This document shows positions 61,613 through 64,000 of a stretch of 64,000 nucleotides of DNA, piece by piece; position 1 is the first letter of the stretch; each line of letters opens with the position of its first letter. The notes beneath the pieces are model-generated. The model saw only the letters and a program-made list of their open reading frames with translations. It was not told where the DNA came from and searched no databases. The translations under genes were made by a program, and so were the position numbers. The DNA is from Deinococcus malanensis (lineage in GTDB: Bacteria > Deinococcota > Deinococci > Deinococcales > Deinococcaceae), in assembly GCF_014647655.1 (NCBI RefSeq), contig NZ_BMPP01000004.1, positions 248,001 through 312,000 of the forward strand, given 5' to 3'.

Positions 61613-62878
61613 ATGCCATGGCGTCTTCCTCTCTCCCTGTTCGGTGCGGCAGTGTCGGGTCTGGCCGGTGCCCAGACCCTGATTCCGCTGGATTCGCGGC
61701 CCGCCACACGCGTCCTGCCTGCCCTGATCGCTTCGCTTGCCGGGGGTACGCCCCAGGTCCCGGAGGCTGCACTCCTGGGCGACGCCAGGCGCGGTGCAGA
61801 CCCCGAAGCCCTGATTGCCTGGCTGAATGCCCGGCCCGCTCCAGGCGGCCCCCTGATCGTGGCCCTCGACGCCCTGGCCTACGGAGGGCTGGTGCAGTCG
61901 CGTACCAGCAGCCTGACGGCGGCCCAGGCCCTGGCCCGTCTGGAGCCCCTCCGCGCCTGGCAGGCACGCACCGGACAGCCGATCTATGCGTTCATCACGC
62001 TGCCCCGGGAACCCGACGCCACCAACAGAGCCCGCAACCTGGAGGTTGTCAGGGCCATGGTGGAGTGGGCCCGCTCAGGCGTCTTCAGGGAGTTGCATGT
62101 CACCTGGGACGACGCCCAGGCCAGCAGCCCGGCGCTCCGGGAAGGGGCGGCGCTGCAGCGCGAGGCCCCGGAGAATGTTCGGATTTACCCTGGCGCGGAC
62201 GAGGTGCTTTCCATGCTGACGGCGCGGGCACTGGCCCCGCTGGAACGGACCGTGAGGGTGGAGTACAGCGCACCCCAGGCCGCCCGGCAGGTCATCCGGT
62301 ACGAGGGCATTGCGCTGGATCAGAGTGCAGAGAACCATGCGCGGGCCAGCGGGTTCCGGGTGGTTGAGGAGCCGGTGGACCTGACCCTGTATGTGTTCAA
62401 CGGTGGAGACCCGAGGCGCGCTGCCGTGCGGATCAGCACGCTGCTGCGCCAGGGGCCGGTGGCTGTCGCGGATGTAGAGAAGGTCAATCTGGGCAACAAC
62501 CGGTTGTGGCGCGACCTGAGCACCCTGCGCCAGCACGCCAACCTGAGGGCGCTGGCCGCCTGGGGAACACCCGGGAACAATCTGGGCAGCGCCCTGGCGC
62601 ATGCCAGGATCAGCCTCGGCCCGGTCGACCCGGTGCGTCAGGACGCTCTGCTGGCCCGTGAGTTTGCCAACGACGTGATCTACAGCGCGGGTCTGCGCGC
62701 CGCACTGCGGGCGTCATTGCCCGAGGACCAGCTCAACACGCCCGCAGGTCAGGCGGCACTGATCCGGCTGGCCCAGGAATACTTTCCGCTGCGCATTGGC
62801 CAGGAATACTTCCTCAAGGACGCTGCCCTACCCTGGGGCCGTTCCTACGAGTGGGACTTCGACCTTCAGCCCCGCTGA
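61613..62878 (+). CDS. DUF4127 family exported protein
   Basis: A 421-residue protein with a signal peptide (residues 1-20, [14 protein letters not shown]) and a DUF4127 body. Typical are [22 protein letters not shown] at the mature start, [18 protein letters not shown] near residue 85, [29 protein letters not shown] and, near 310, [17 protein letters not shown]. The biochemical role of the family is not known to me; distant relatives are thought to act on envelope polymers. Short leader and signal peptide agree on the start. Confidence 0.85.
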   Translation: MPWRLPLSLFGAAVSGLAGAQTLIPLDSRPATRVLPALIASLAGGTPQVPEAALLGDARRGADPEALIAWLNARPAPGGPLIVALDALAYGGLVQSRTSSLTAAQALARLEPLRAWQARTGQPIYAFITLPREPDATNRARNLEVVRAMVEWARSGVFRELHVTWDDAQASSPALREGAALQREAPENVRIYPGADEVLSMLTARALAPLERTVRVEYSAPQAARQVIRYEGIALDQSAENHARASGFRVVEEPVDLTLYVFNGGDPRRAAVRISTLLRQGPVAVADVEKVNLGNNRLWRDLSTLRQHANLRALAAWGTPGNNLGSALAHARISLGPVDPVRQDALLAREFANDVIYSAGLRAALRASLPEDQLNTPAGQAALIRLAQEYFPLRIGQEYFLKDAALPWGRSYEWDFDLQPR

Positions 62879-62938
62879 AGACGGTGCCGCCGATACTGCC
62901 CGGCTGAACTCGCCCCCAGAAGGGCGCCTGTCGAGAAC

Positions 62939-63835
<897 letters not shown>

Positions 63836-63845
63836 TGGCCTGTCC

Positions 63846-64000
63846 TCATACCACTGGCCGGCGCCAGACCTGCACCGTCGCCCAGATGGTCAGCAGCAGG
63901 CCCGCCAGGCCGAGCCCTGCAAGCGTCAGCGTCTGGCGGTCGCGGGTCTCCCCCACTGGTGCCAAAGTACCTGCGGTGAACGCCTGGGAGTCCTCAGGGG
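63846..64000 (-). CDS. C-terminal end of a membrane protein (runs off the window)
   Basis: An open frame on the minus strand, stopping at 63846, translates to a polar segment with [17 protein letters not shown] followed by one hydrophobic helix ([22 protein letters not shown]) and the short basic end RRPVV. This looks like the C-terminal anchor of an exported or membrane protein. Too little is present for a family call. The 10-nt gap to the EamA start indicates an operon. Confidence 0.6.
   Translation of the reverse strand, partial: PEDSQAFTAGTLAPVGETRDRQTLTLAGLGLAGLLLTIWATVQVWRRPVV

Overview
The window is GC-rich chromosomal DNA from a Deinococcus-type bacterium. The case rests on several things together: the uvrA sequence and its 17-bp TTACG-N7-CGTAA promoter palindrome, which resembles the radiation/desiccation response motif; a bacterial nitric oxide synthase; an outer-membrane type beta-barrel protein; DUF11-repeat surface proteins; and very many genes whose -10 box (TANNNT) sits only 6 or 7 nt before the start codon, as expected for leaderless mRNAs. 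I did not identify the species.

Layout. 0-4 kb: a carboxymuconolactone decarboxylase-like protein, an outer-membrane barrel, the electron transfer flavoprotein pair (etfB-etfA) and a short-chain dehydrogenase. 4-9 kb, minus strand: uvrA, then a membrane protein, a DsbA-like and a DsbB-like thiol oxidation pair, tightly packed as one operon. 9-16 kb: RlmI-type rRNA methyltransferase, lipoprotein, S41 peptidase homologue, NuoE-like small protein, TerC, TetR regulator, alpha/beta hydrolase. 16-25 kb: lysA, mnmA, hydroxyacid dehydrogenase, endonuclease III - CysQ - GNAT operon, Ig-like lipoprotein, hisZ-hisG. 25-34 kb: MalY-type lyase, mtnN-lrgA-lrgB operon, TetR, BtuF-like protein, a two-gene haem operon (cytochrome c plus a truncated haemoglobin fused to an amidotransferase-like domain), SppA, PepF. 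34-38 kb: PhoU, metallo-beta-lactamase fold hydrolase, AhpD-like protein, ffh and tRNA-Lys(UUU).

38-48 kb is the most accessory-looking part. It starts with an AT-rich island carrying an 18-bp perfect inverted repeat. Then come a large DUF11 lipoprotein, a response regulator-like gene interrupted at a T6 run, a GH2 glycosidase, a nitric oxide synthase gene broken by a one-base deletion, a lipoprotein guanyl-RNase with its barstar-type inhibitor, and a DUF3445 haem protein. 48-56 kb returns to core functions: uppP, an APH(6)-type kinase, and the conserved run rpsB-tsf-pyrH-frr-cdsA-dxr-rseP. 56-64 kb holds alr, a secreted DUF11-like protein, a MacB/FtsX-type ABC exporter pair, a DUF4127 protein and an EamA transporter preceded by the end of another membrane protein gene.

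The strongest leads are the haemoglobin/dead-amidotransferase fusion coupled to a cytochrome c, the lipid-anchored RNase with barstar, the frameshift at a canonical slippery heptamer in the response regulator-like gene, the uvrA palindrome, and the consistent leaderless promoter spacing, which also corrects a number of start codons. Two genes (response regulator, NOS) are broken in the same direction by one base, so sequencing error must be excluded before any biology is read into them.
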